Assembly: GCA_038501195.1 (NCBI GenBank)
Contig: JBBPUQ010000006.1
Span: 1,178,001 to 1,242,000, forward strand
Source of the DNA: Nemania diffusa
Lineage: Eukaryota > Ascomycota > Sordariomycetes > Xylariales > Xylariaceae
Direction of reading: 5' to 3'
DNA: 64,000 bases
Shown here in pieces: positions 1 through 12,188 of this stretch; position 1 is the stretch's first letter, and each line of letters begins with the position of its first letter. The notes beneath the pieces were generated by a model. The model was not told the origin of the DNA, made no database searches, and saw only the letters and a program-made list of their open reading frames with translations. The translations under genes were made by a program, and so were the position numbers.

Positions 1-1146
1 TGATGTTGTAGTTTCTCGGGACGAGGCTGTTACCGCTCACAATGAAGCCCAAGGCAAGGTAGTGTCACTTCTATCACAAGTAAGAAGTCTTCGAACATCG
101 GTTGACGACATAACGGCCGAGCGTGACACTCTCATTCGCGAAAAGCGCAGCATCGAGACCAGACTGAAGGAAGCTAAAGCTGGGCTAGACGACCTTTCCA
201 AGAGTGGAAATCCAGCTTTGCGGAGCGCAGCTAGCACCGACAAGGAGATTCTAGATCTCAAGTCTAGCCTTGCCCAACAAGAAGACATCGCGGCTGCGGC
301 TATCGAGAAAATGCGACGAGCCGAGTCTCTAGCAACGGAAACGCAAAAGGAGATTATAGCGGAGCGCGAAGTCAACGCCGATCTCTCCAAACAAAAGGCC
401 GCGCTTGAGAAGAGCCTCAGTGAAATCCAAGTTCGGTTAGTCGACTTAGAGACTAAAGGCTATTCGAGTGGCAGCCAGGATATCAAATTCCTACACAAGC
501 GCATTCAGGAGGTTAGTACAGCCCCAGTCCCTCGCCCCCAAGGTCAAGTCGAGAATATATCACAACAACCACTTCCCCACCAAGCAAACACTCCTTCGTC
601 TTAGAATACACAACGCTAATACTATTTTTCCAACAACAGCTGGAAACGCAGCTTGAAGCTCAGGAGAGCGAACGGTCCAAGTCGCAAAAATCCGTCCGCA
701 ACGTTGATCGAGTTGTAAAGGACCTGCAATCGCAAATCGAGCGCAAGGATAAACAGAGCACACAATTGAATGACGATGTATCCAGATTGCGAGACAGAGT
801 CGAAAAACTTCTCAAGACGATCGACGAGCTCCAAGCCAGCGAGAGTACAAATCAGCTAGCCGCTCGGCGCGCAGAACGCGAACTACGGCAGGAGAAGGAG
901 AAGGCACTGCGCCTAGAGCGTGAGTTAGAAGGGTGGAAACACCTACGCATGGAGAAGGGTAGCGTGAACAACGGCAGCGTACGGTTCGGGACGCCGGGGT
1001 ATGAGGGTGGCGCGAGGAGGAGCTCGATCAGGAACAGCGTGTACGAGGGAGATGAGACGGCCAGCCTCGCCGGGACGGGAATCGAGGTGCCAAAGCGGAA
1101 AAGCAGCATTGGGCGCACACCGAGTCTGACGAAGGGGTTTTTGTAA
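1..1146 (+). CDS. myo2: Myosin II heavy chain, C-terminal tail (5' partial)
   Basis: The reading frame enters from the left edge (first full codon at 2), so only the 3' end of the gene is present. Exons are 2-511 and 640-1146. The intron 512-639 starts GTTAGT, has a CTAAT branch-like site near 617 and ends CAG; it joins in phase 0. The protein is a long heptad-type coiled coil rich in E, K, R, Q and L, ending in a non-helical Ser/Arg/Gly tail. The stretch RRAERELRQEKEKALRLERE followed by LEGWK, and the final SSIGRTPSLTKGFL, match what I know of filamentous-fungal type II myosin tails. The family drives cytokinetic ring constriction and septation, the tail mediating dimer and filament assembly. 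The motor domain lies outside the window. The Ser-rich tail could be phosphorylated (inference). Another long coiled-coil protein is possible but less likely. Confidence 0.85.
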
Positions 1147-2776
1147 GCCGGCGGTGCACATTGTTAGGGAAGGAAAGGAGAGCAGCATCATTGGTATATT
1201 CATGACGGGACCGGCGGCGCACTGTACATATATGTTTTACTGAGAGCCGGCGAGTGGCCCTACTCCTAACGTATAATAGGCATGATAATGGTTTGCATTA
1301 GAACATAGCTTGGGGGAATTCTAGATACGAAACACTTCTCGCATGCTTTCCACCTCTAGTATCTATTTGTGCGTCCTTATTGGTCACAGATCGGCTTATA
1401 TGCTGATAACTTGCATCCTTATTTCTGTGGTATTGGTGTTTCCAAAAAACCAAAAGAAAAAAAAAAGAAATCTCAAGGGCATAAATCTAGAGTGGCAGTA
1501 AGTATGCATCATCACAAGATCATATAGATCGCGAGATCGTGTGCAGCCAAAACCCTCGCTTGTGTGCTGCTGACCAAAAGCCGTCGAGCACGTGGTGAGG
1601 CGCCCGATAGTAATCTACGGCATTAGATAGCGCCGACAGTTCAAGTAGCACAACATGCGGTGCTTCCCTAGTTAGGAAACATGAGGCGGAGATATTAGTC
1701 GTACTGTTTGTGTAAGTGGCACCCAAAGCGATAGGCCTAGTGTATGTCTTGCGTACCATGTATGACAGGTACGAGTACCGGAACTTTAAACTCGCAGGTA
1801 GGTGGACTGTATACAGCCTAGTTTTGACACTGACTGTGACGATACACAGGCGGCGAATGACGAGACGTCGTCATTATTGACTTGAATACCTGCGTAGGCA
1901 GTGATACAGTGATGTTGCACCCTCGGTCCAGTTTGCTTATGTAAGGGATGAAAACAACTCGATCTATCATCTAGGGCTATATGGATGTGCTTACACATCC
2001 ACCGAAATGTCTGTATGACTGCCTCAGGCCCACGAGTTTCACGGTGCAGGTCGGCGTGCGGGGACAACTCGACACTCGACACTCGGCCCTGAAGCGACAT
2101 AAACAGTGTTTTCCCACCCCAATTTCTCCGTAGAAGGGCTGTAGATGCTCCCTTTGCTCTGCGTAGTTTGCTGACTGTGGCGCGGCTCGGCTTGGCTCGT
2201 CGCCTCATTTCCTCCCTTTTCATGTCTGCGTCCCGTCCTATCGGATCCTGTTTGAAGACCGGGTGCCGCGACCGTACGGAATAGATTACAACGCTTCAGC
2301 CGGCCTTAATAACTGAATACCACAGGCAAAGCGGCCTCAACTCATACTCCCTTACTAGTAGAGGGGGTTTCGTGAACGGGAGTATGGAATGAAATATCCT
2401 CCCTGGGTTCGTAGGCGGGCGTGACTCACGGTGAACGTGAGGTTCACCATACCTTACTCCTTACTTAGCACTAGACCGCAGACGATAGGCAGGCAGGCAT
2501 TTCAAGTGGCTCTCGCAATAGGTTCATGCAGAAGATCTGTCGCAGCCGTGACTGTGCGTCATGGTTCATTCCCCACGTCTCCTTGTCGTTACCATTCCGC
2601 CCTTTTCCCCGTGTTGCTTCCACTCGCGAGCATATAAACAAGCAGTAGATAGACGGCTCCTGAGCCATGTTTCTTCCCTATTGGCAAGCTCAGGCGACAG
2701 GACGATTTCCAACCATTTTCTACTTCTGCTATTACCCGCGAGCACATAAAGACCAGAAGGAAACCAAACCAAAGGC
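1147..2776. other. Intergenic region, myosin to acidic repeat gene
   Basis: No supportable gene. It should hold the 3' UTR of the myosin gene and the promoter of the gene at 2777. A 9-bp inverted repeat (CATACTCCC at 2343-2351 and its complement at 2378-2386) encloses 26 bases. TATA-like stretches, cataaa-type, lie near 2630 and 2744, the second about 30 bases before the next start codon. Confidence 0.6.
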
Positions 2777-3867
2777 ATGTCTGTTGTGTTCTATACCGGG
2801 GACGACGACTCGGACACGACATCGAGCCTCGGCGAGCCGAGACGGAGATCGGCATGCGACTACTACAATAGATGCGCGATCGTGCCGCGCCTCTCCGCCA
2901 ACCCGTCAACACGGTATCATCACCATCGCCCTACCGTATGCACCGCCTGGAACAACGGGTGGGGAGGCGCGGTCAGGGGCCTGGTGAGGCTGAAGAATTG
3001 CGTGAGTCCGCGACGCTACTCCTATCCTAGAGAGACGAGGCATAAAGACATTAGTTGCAAAGCGTAGAAAAAAGGGGGGAGGGGATAGCTTACTCCCTAG
3101 CCTAGGAGAGCATAACCATAACAACACCTACATTGCGTGAAGAAGGGCAAACACACTAACCAAGCATCCATCCCCGCTCCCAGAATAACCCAGAGCACTA
3201 CGCCCTCGCCTTCCACCCAGACGCCGACACGTCCCGCCTCCCCAGCCGACTCGCCGGGTACCGCACGCGCCTCCCGGCCTCGTGCCACCGCGAGTCCGCG
3301 GAACTAGCGTACTTCGAGCCCGCGGAAATAGCGTACTTCGAGCCCGCGGAACTAGAGTACTACGACCCCGCGGAACTGGAGTACGACGGCCCCGCGCTGC
3401 TGGAGTACGACGACTACTACCCGGGCTACCCATACGCCGACGCCTTCGTCGCCGCGCCGCGCCGCATCGCGAGAGCGGAGACCTGGACCTTCGAGCCCGT
3501 CAGTTTCGAGAATCCGGCTCCGTACGAGTACGAGGAGTGGGAGTGGGATGAACCGCATGGACGCGCGCGCGGCTATGCGTACGGCGGCGGCGGCTATGAT
3601 GATGGATATGCGGATCGCAGCGGCCCCTGGCGGCGTAGCCTAGGGACGGGGCTGGGGCGGGGGCCGGGGTTCGTCCATCAATGGGAGGACGTGGCAGTCC
3701 CGAGCCGCAATACCTCGGACGCGGGCTCGGAGAGGGGGAGCGGCAGTGAGGGTAGTGGTGAGGGTAGTGGTGAGGATGATGGCGAGGATGATGGCGAGGA
3801 TGATGGTGAGGATGATGGTGAGGGTTCTGTGCATGGTAGTGTGGTTGCTGAAGACCAGGCGGAGTGA
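2777..3867 (+). CDS. Hypothetical acidic, Tyr-rich repeat protein (two exons)
   Basis: I do not recognise a family. The model is exon 1 at 2777-3001 and exon 2 at 3184-3867, giving 302 residues. The intron 3002-3183 has a consensus GTGAGT donor, a CTAAC branch site near 3156 and a CAG acceptor; both exons join in phase 0. Exon 2 is GC-rich and open to TGA. Residues about 114-150 are tandem degenerate 8-residue units of the type AELAYFEP. These are followed by Tyr/Gly-rich sequence (EYEEWEWDEP, YGGGGYDDGY), then a Gly/Ser linker and about five GEDD units near residues 265-285. No signal peptide or membrane segment is visible, so the protein is probably soluble and largely disordered. Its 3' end converges on the CFEM-like gene. 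The coherent frame, clean splice sites and codon-level repeats support a real gene; function is unknown. Confidence 0.6.
3298..3412 (+). repeat. In-frame 24-nt tandem repeats
   Basis: Degenerate 24-base units, for example GTACTTCGAGCCCGCGGAA repeated at 3309 and 3333, encode the AELAYFEP-type 8-residue repeats of the hypothetical acidic protein. The unit length is a multiple of three, so copy number could change without a frameshift. Confidence 0.75.
3760..3828 (+). repeat. GA(T)-rich 12-nt tandem repeat encoding GEDD
   Basis: About five copies of a 12-base unit (GGCGAGGATGAT and variants) near the 3' end of the acidic repeat gene, encoding GEDD in tandem. This is a coding minisatellite that keeps frame. 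Confidence 0.75.
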
Positions 3868-4377
3868 TTCTGATATTGAGAACTTGAATGCGAATCTCAG
3901 GTAAGCATCAACATTAGGCGGAAGGGGTGGTGAATACATACCACCACGTCAACACTCAGCAATATTCACATAGCGCACAAAGAATCTGAACGAACAGGTA
4001 TATGAACATCAAGCTCAGCAGTTTATTTTTTATCTTCCGGTACTCTCAGACGGGGTATTAACTATTACTACATATCTCCATTCCTCACTTCTTGCATATG
4101 TCCAATTCGCAGGGTATTTCTCAATCCCTGCTCCAATTCCCCCATCGGCCGTATGCGTCTTTCGCTGTCTTTTTGTAACCGGATAGCCGCCCACCGCCAA
4201 ATAATAAAAAATATGCAAGGTATAAAAGTTTCATTTCGTAAGGATCGTAAGAATTAGACGATGTGTGTGCTCTTTTTGTGCCGATGGTAAACCCAGGCCT
4301 GGGTCCCTCTTTATCTTGTACAAGAAATGCGTCTTAAACCACAAGGAAAATGTATTGCCTTTGATTGGCGATACTGT
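3868..4377. other. Convergent intergenic region
   Basis: Lies between the 3' ends of the acidic repeat gene (+) and the CFEM-like gene (-). It is AT-richer than either gene and should contain both 3' UTRs. I see no ORF with gene-like features here. Confidence 0.6.
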
Positions 4378-6564
4378 TTACAGGGCAGCAGCGGCCATAA
4401 CTACCATACCTAGGAAGCCTAGACCGGCACCCATGCGTGATGCACCGGCCGTTGCGATGGGCGCGGTTGTGGCCGGAGGTGTGCTGACTGGGTAGCCAGC
4501 TGACGGCGCGGTAGTGAAGGTAGTGACGGCTGCGCTTGTCGGGTAAGGCGCAACGACACCGCTGGTCGTGGGGGCAGGAGTGGCAGCAGGGTATGTGCCA
4601 GGGACAACAGCAACCGAGCTAGAGCCAGCGCCGGTGGCAGAGATGGTGGTGAAAATAACCTGGGGAACAGTCATGGCAGTGCTGATGACGACAGTGCTGC
4701 TAGAGCTGGGGATGACTTGACCGACACTGTCAGTGCAGGGGACAACAGTAGTCGCAATGACCGAGATAGTGGTGTAAGAGGCAATGGATGTGGGGGTAAC
4801 AGTCAGCACAGTTGTGATGGTCTCAGCGCCAGTGGCAATACCAGGGTTGGTGGGCACGAATGGCGCACAGATACCCTGGAAGTAGCTCACAGCCTCAGAG
4901 ATAACCTCGTCAGACTCTCCATGGGCATACAGGCAAGCGAAGATGTTGTTCACGAAGGCATTGTCAGGGCAGTAGCAGGAAGAGTCGGTGTTGTCCTTGC
5001 AGCCAACGGAGAACATCCAGGTGTTCAAGCACGATGGGACGACACTCGGGCAGGGCAGAGTCTCAACGGGGTAGGAAGCGCTTGAGGTCGCAGAGGCCGC
5101 AGAGGTAGCGGACGAGGCAATAGGAGTAGAAGCAGCTGGCGATGATGCGGGGTACGTAACAGCAGAAGAGGCGGTCTCGCTGGGAACGGAGGAAGTGGCG
5201 ATGGGCTGGCTGATGGTCTCAGTGACCGGGCAGACAGTGGTGGAGATGGGGATGGTGACGGTGGTGATCGCAGTAGAGCTGGCAGGGCAGTTGGTGATCT
5301 CGGGGCCACAGCTAGTGATGGTCTGGACAGACGTGGTGAAGACGGTAGAGGTAGTGATGTAGCTGGTCACCGAGTAGACAGGGGTGGACACGGCGGGGGT
5401 AGACTCGGCAGGAGTACTCTCAGCAGGAGTAGACTCGGCGGGAGTGGACACGGCAGCAGTTGAGCTGCTTTCAACTGGGGTCGACTCAGCCGGAGTAGAC
5501 TCAGCAGATGTCGATTCAGCTGAGGTAGACTCGGCGGGCACGCTGGTAGTGCTGGGAGTGTAGACAGGGTAAGAGCCCGGAACAGATGAAGTAGGAGCAG
5601 TTACCGAAGGGCTGGACACAGCAGCGGTGCTCGAGCTTGCAACCGTGCTGCTCTCAACCGGTGTAGACTCGGCGGAAGTAGAGACGGCAGGAGTCGATTC
5701 GGCAGAGGTAGACTCGGCAGAGCTGGATGGGGTCTCGGCTGGTGTGCTAACACTGTATGAGGGGTAGGTAAAGGGCTGGCTGCTGGTTGAAACAACCGAA
5801 GAGCTGGCAACAGAAGAAACAGCAGACGAGGAAGAGCTAGCAGCGTACGTAGGGGTGCTGACAGCATAGGTGGGAGTGCTGATGGCATACGTAGGGGTGC
5901 TCACGGAGTAAGAGTGGTGCGTGGTAGGCTGAGGTCCCGAGCAGTCGAAAGAAACGGAGTGAATACCGTAGCTGCAACTGTCCTTTGGCTTGTTGGGCTG
6001 GGAAGGATAGACGACGGTCACATCGGTAGCACCACCGCACTGGTTGTTGGTGACAACGGTACCGGAAGCCTTGCAAGAAGAGCGCTGCTTGCAGCTGGAT
6101 CCATCAGGCATAGTGTAGTGAAACTCAAGATCACAGTCGAATTCGGGTGTAATCTGGAACTCGCGGATCGAGGTCTTCTCTACGCCCTGGCTGGTGTCAC
6201 AGGACATCTTGGGGCAGCTAGACTTGTCTTGGCTGGCTGTACCAGTGATGCACTTTGCCTGGAAGCTTCTTCCAGTGAGCTCGTCCCGCTTGCCAAACTT
6301 CTGAGAGCATGTATAACCGGTATAAGAGAAACCCTTGTAGCTCGAGAAGCTACCCAAGTCTAGCCCACTCCAATCGAAACCCGACTTCATGTCCGATGTG
6401 CATTGGTTGTCCGAGTTATCGGGACAGCTGTACGAAGGGGCATTGTGGAAACCCTGGTATTATTAGCTAATGAGGTATGAGGTATAGGAACTCAGAGGTC
6501 ATACCGTAGCGGCGACCCGGCTGAGGCCAGCAGCCAGGGCGACGAGGACGAAGGAGTTCTTCAT
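4378..6564 (-). CDS. GPI-anchored cell-wall protein with CFEM-like domain
   Basis: Exons are 6564-6505 and 6453-4378, giving 711 residues. The 51-nt intron begins GTATGA, has a CTAAT branch-like site and ends CAG, in phase 0. Exon 1 encodes only a signal peptide (MKNSFVLVALAAGLSRVAAT). Then comes a Cys-rich extracellular domain (about 21-170, ten or more Cys) that I cannot name. Next is a long Ser/Thr/Pro stalk (about 175-400) of VSTPTYA and ESTPAEST repeats, probably O-glycosylated. A CFEM-like domain (about 484-550) has seven Cys and an Asp in GCKDNTDSSC between the third and fourth; CFEM normally has eight Cys. A second Ser/Thr region and a hydrophobic C-terminal end (GMVVMAAAAL) complete a GPI signal. 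CFEM proteins act at the cell surface in haem or iron uptake, wall integrity or host contact; which applies here is unknown. Surface location is a strong inference, function weak. Confidence 0.85.
5385..5935 (-). repeat. Ser/Thr-rich coding repeats of the CFEM-like protein
   Basis: Repetitive codons encode ESTPAESTSAE-type and TPTYAVS-type units in the stalk of the wall protein. Such tracts commonly vary in copy number between strains of a species; that variation is not testable from one sequence. Confidence 0.7.
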
Positions 6565-9500
6565 GTTTATGTTCAAGAAAATAGTCTGAACGTTTCAGTT
6601 CGAGAGTTGATAAATGCGTAGATGCCGTCTCCTAGAATATAAGTTCTTTACGAGCGAGTGTGTCTTATATCAAGCAGAAGCGACTGTATCAATAAGAAAA
6701 GAGAGTGGGAGTCAAGTAAGCGAATGATCTTGACTGTTGAGGAAAAGAAACGACAATTGATTATACCCCTTAGGAAACGAGGGCGACGACAGAAACAGGA
6801 ACCTTGAAGAAGATGGTGAGAACAACACACAAGAGTAGCAGCGAACAGAGGCATATATAGCATCTCATGATAGATCGATGTGAGCCTTTCGTCTAAGAGA
6901 GCCAGGATGCGGGTCCGACCATGAAAGAGGGCCCTGCACTTGGAGACCGGGGTCGAGAACCGCTGTCTCTCCTTGACGGCCCCTTGGACCCATGTCCCTT
7001 GGTTCCATGACAGAGAATAGCGGGTTGTACTGTGGGCTGTGGATCGCTCTACTACCTGCGCCTGAAGGCAGAACAGCATTATCGTGGCTACATACAGTGC
7101 TTCCAGTGTTGGTACGCTGTATGTGCCCAGATTAGGTATACTCTGCTCTCGGGGTGGATCAGTGGACGCCTGAAGCGGCAAGGGGAGAGAAACCCCCCCA
7201 GCTAGACTAGACACGACTGGACGACAGGGACCGGCAGCCAAATGCTCCCCATGCAGAATGCAGAAGGACAAGAGGCTGAGCGGGACCAAGCAGAGCGCGC
7301 GGCTCCCCGGGCATTTGGGCGTTGGGCGGTGGTGTTGTATTTTCAGGGGTGGAAGCTGGCGGTCTGATCAGGACTGGATGGATGATGGGCTTCAAGATGG
7401 GGCCAGGAACATCCTTGACATCCCTGTCATAGGAGCTCGGATACGCCAAAAGGGCATGGGCCTCCCAATGCAACCTATCCGCTTTTAGTGCACAACGGGG
7501 CTTAATTTGCGGGTCATCCGACCGTCTGGCCATTCATAGTCATTTCTGCTCTGATCTCTTAATCCTTTCAACCAATAGAAGAGCCGCCGGCCACTCGATT
7601 TGGCCAAGAACTGTAAGTATGTCTCTGCACTGCACTAAAGCACTGTATCTAGTGGGCGCTGTGCGCTATGCGTTGTGTTCGCCTGGGACAAGACTTTGAT
7701 GCAAGTGGATTGATTCCAGTTGTATTTACAGAATACAGCGTGCTGTGATGCACCCTTTGGCGCCGACAAATGCTAAAAAGAAAAGAATACCTACCCACAT
7801 ACCAAGAGTCCTCGATATGGATTTGTTCCGTACACTAAAAATTACTTAGTGGGCTTCCTCTTGTGTTAAGAGACATCCGAAGATCCTTGACTCTAGACTC
7901 TAGAGTAGGTACCTACGTATGTAGTGGCAGGTGACAGTGGGATGACTGACATGACATCTTAGCCAAAAGAAGCCAGCTTGATCCAGAATAGGATAGTAGT
8001 CGAGTTGTCCTCCCCTCTTCCCCTCCTTACCAGCTGTGTAGTATAGCCCATAGGTAGTCACAAAAGGCAACACGAGATGTTCGCTGTTTCAGTGGTGAGT
8101 TGGTCAATCCGAAACGAACACAGCCACCACCTAATGCAGGTACGGTCTCCTCCAAGCTCGCCACCGTTACATCAAAGTCCTGTGGGGTCTTTATTCTGTA
8201 TGTAGGTACGTCAACTCCAAAGAGCCGCTTCATAGGATCTCGCGGTGCCGAATGTCAAATCCCATAATCACATACATACACATGCTATTTGAATATCTTG
8301 CAAGTCATGACCTGTCCCGTCCCGCTGGATCACTCTACTTACTATGTAGTACCTACCTCCTACCAACAAAGGTTGGGCGGTGGTACGGCTAAGTACAGCT
8401 ATCCCAGAGGCACTCGCCTTTTAATCCTCAAGCTGATGATTAGAATGGATTTTGCTTTTCGGCGTCGCTATTCTAAATTTGTCTTGCGCTGGCAAGCCAT
8501 TCACCCGTAATTTACAGGTGAATACAAGACGGCGCCGTAGGTATTCCAACAGTTCGTGTCTAACAACTCGGCGAGACATGTAGAACAAAGAAAATAAAAA
8601 CAACTTCATAGACGATTACCAATAGTCACTAAGCAATTGACATCGGCCCGGAAGTTGATTGATATTCTAGCTACCTAGTCTATGTATTTGCATAAGCCCA
8701 TTCACCTACCTGTCTACACCTATCTACTTGTAGGTAGCTTTAGGAGGTTTGGTTCTAGCTATGCTACGTATATGTAGATAGGTAGTTATCATGATATAGG
8801 TATCGCTAGATAATCCATATTCCTCCACTTCCTAGCCTGTCTTCATATCGATCTAAACATCACGAGATGTCATATGACAAGCGCCTAGTCTATATCAAAA
8901 TAACGGAGAACTGCCCCATCTGATTAGCCAACCGTCCTTTTTGGGCTACTGAACCGATTAGCATACCCAGGTCTGCCCAGGCTTCCGCATCTGGAGATCT
9001 GATGCAGGGATTACAGATCGGGGGCCTGTTTTCTCCCTTACCTGAGAGCTTAGCTTGGCGCTATTTCAGGTACCTTGGCCCCGAATCGCTCAGAGTGGGG
9101 TTTAGTGTGAGTGCATGGCTTTTGTCGGGTTACCTACAGAGATCAGGAACCAATCTATCTCCCCATAGGTATACGCTCTGTTTCACGTCTCAGCCACCAA
9201 AAAGCATCAACGTTGCAGAGCCGAAAAACAACCACACCACAGTTTCACTGGGCATTCAACCTTCTATATAGTTATTCTATATAGGGTTTATAAACTCGTT
9301 CACCAATCGAGGCTATCGCCACAAAATCAAGACAGTTAGATACGAGTCTGAAATCATTTGAGTTTACGAGATAAGTACCCAGTTGAATTTAGCGCAACGA
9401 AAGTTGATATCTACTATGTAGGTATTTTACATAGATACAGGCGTACATTACCTGTAGGTACCTAGATCGGTAATTACTTGATTTGGAGAAGAATATTCTG

Positions 9501-12188
9501 TACTAGACAAATTTACCCGCGCCAATTCATCCTTGTCTAAAGGAGAAATCCACGCATTACCTGAGACTAACCCCCGGTCAAATACAACCTCGTAACATGT
9601 ATACTGGGGCACCGTCACAAAACACGTGAAACCCTCGCTGCTGACATCAAAGTACGGCGCCAGCTTTGACGAATAAATGCCTTAACTATGTCATAGCTAT
9701 CAGTCTCCAGAACCATCGTCACGTCAAATAGCTTATTCGAACATGGCAGTAAATCATGTTCCTTACTAGGTACATAGAAAAGATAAAGACATGTCCCGCT
9801 GCTGTCAAGATCGAAACCCCACTATCTTAGATTCCGATAAAAACATGACAATTTAGCTACCTACACTAGGTATGTACTACACTAGACGATTCCACTCCGA
9901 TATATCACTACCTTCTAGAAAGCCCGACTGGTTCCAATTCTCCATACTGGCCTAGATAGTGAGTTCAACAGGCCAGTTTGAGCCGAACCTAGCAAGACCG
10001 TACTTATGTAGTTCTTTAGACGATAACAGCTCGTAGCCCGGCAACCATACTGCAAATACAATTGTGACCTACAATCATTGCAGGTAACCTTTTTGTTTTA
10101 AAATACGATACCTACTATACGTGAAATTGGAATATATGCAAAATATGTACAAGTATGTGTGACCTATGTAACCTCGCTTTCACTATTACTTACTATTAAA
10201 ACTCACTTCATCAACCAGGCTCAGAGAAAAGGGGCGTTGTGGTTAAACCAGTGCAAACACCGACTCAGGGCCCCTATGATCCGGGTCACCCGCGAACCCT
10301 ACCCTCACCCTATAACACCATACCTTGCTCCTATATTGTTCCATTTCCATCTTATCAATTCCTGGTTTTCTCTGGATCTCTTCAGGAACGAACCGACAGG
10401 ATGTGGAGGGAAATGGAGTTGATTTCCTATGTACCTCGCTTGCACTAAACTACGTAACTCCTTCTTGGCAATGTAACGTCGCGAAAAAACAATAGTGTAT
10501 TATCAATTTAATCAAGTTCGGGAGTTGGCTGTCTATGCCTACTGAGTATGTAGTATGTAGATGTAGTATACATACATACTACATAGGTACTGTAGGTAAT
10601 TAATGAATGGATATGAACGAGGCGAGGCGAAGCCTACGCTGTTTAATTAACTGCTCTCGTATTATCTAAAAGAAAAGGGGAGGATCAATGCGATGTTCGG
10701 ACGGCCAACACGCCAAGGCGACAGTGGTACCGAACCATCTGCCGACTACCGAGTCGCTTTTGCCTGCCTGAAACCTCCTGAGCCCCTGGCGCAGTTAACG
10801 GACTAGTAACTAAAATACAGAAAAATAGCGAGTTCTTCTACGGCTCGTTTCTTGGCTGAAGCCATATCATCTATCATATAGAAACGTCGTGAACACCTAG
10901 GGACAAATATGGCAGGTAGGTATGTGCAAAACAAGAAACCCAAGACACATACTAGTGGATGGTGTGATCTTCTCCAGACAGATCAATTACCAATCCACGC
11001 CATCAGATAATGAGAATCCTAAGCATGACGATCCCGCTGCGGGAGGGACATCCTGGGGGTCTATCGTCCACTTGTGAATCCTCAGGACACGTGCGGTGCC
11101 AGGATAACTAGCTATGGCGTGCGAGATGCAGTACCCTCCAAATACCTAGGTATTACACTACTCTATACACAAAGGTCTCTATCGTGCTACACGCCATGAT
11201 CAATTCCTCAGCATCACCAGGCACAAAGTCTCAGCCCGCAGACAAGTCACCACACAACGCCGAACTCTGAACCCCAATCATCCCCTCGATAATTTCACCT
11301 ACTTAGGTACGCATATACGCCACCCACTCAATAGCTAGCTAAGCATCAATCGCCCCAAAGATCCGCGACAGCACGCCCTGCTCAGCCTCCACGCATAACT
11401 AATCGTGCGTTTTCCACCAATAGGTAAATACACTACTATGTCGCACTCACTTATATCTACTTTACGCATAGCATCTCGTATACAGAGCAATTTCGTGTAC
11501 GAGCGTCCTGTTTCGCTATCGAATCAATTACCGCATAGCAGTAAAATCTCCAAGCAGTAACACCTCCGTCTAAGACAGGTCAAATCACAAAAGATCTGCA
11601 TCGCCCAACCTGCTTACCCACACTGCTATTTACGTACATATGCGTACCAGCAATTCAGCCGCGATCCGATCTCGAACCAGTCTGTTTGTCATTCTGTCAG
11701 TTGTCTAAACGCAGGCGCCCGGCTCTGCCGATCGCTCCTAAGCGCCGCCCAAACCCGTACCAAAAGACGCAATCCGCAAAACCCAAGTCGTGACTTAAGC
11801 GCCGTGACCTACACGACATCCACGTGCCTTGTTTACGTGGGGAAACCGGGCGCTAAACGGCCACAGATCCAGCGGTAAGGGAAAATATGGCCACGAAGAT
11901 CTTCACCGCAATCGCGAATCTCGCGTGCATATTCTACAGTAGTCTGTAGTAGTACAGTACAGTACAGTACAGTACAATACAGTAAATGGACAGTTTCTAT
12001 TTCGGTCTCTCGTCTCAATTGCACCAAAGTGTCCCAGTAGCTAGACAGACCAATAAACCATGAACCATGAACCACGGTAGATAGATCCGCTTGGAAACTA
12101 CACCAATAACAGCAATAGCACCTACCAACGCTCAAGGTAGGTACCTAGATAGACAGAATCGCTAAACTAAACCCTCAACCACAACCCT
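6565..12188. other. Large gene-free region upstream of the CFEM-like gene
   Basis: No gene I can support in 5.6 kb. The first kilobase should be promoter and 5' UTR of the minus-strand CFEM-like gene; a TATA-like stretch sits near 6637-6645. From about 7.6 kb on the DNA is AT-richer, rich in TAGGTA/TACCTA words, and short frames are interrupted. The right end contains the 3' UTR of vms1 and a pentanucleotide microsatellite. Confidence 0.6.
11951..11984. repeat. AGTAC pentanucleotide microsatellite
   Basis: Five uninterrupted AGTAC units followed by degenerate copies, about 200 bases downstream of the vms1 stop codon. The unit contains GTAC, so the array forms short self-complementary steps. 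Confidence 0.9.

Noticed and set aside
1786..2223. 145-codon minus-strand frame between the myosin and acidic repeat genes
   Set aside because: No motif or splice support; isolated in intergenic DNA, and such a length is expected by chance in a window this size.
6648..7289. 213-codon open frame on the minus strand upstream of the CFEM-like gene
   Set aside because: No recognisable motifs, overlaps the expected promoter and leader of the CFEM-like gene, and composition is not gene-like.
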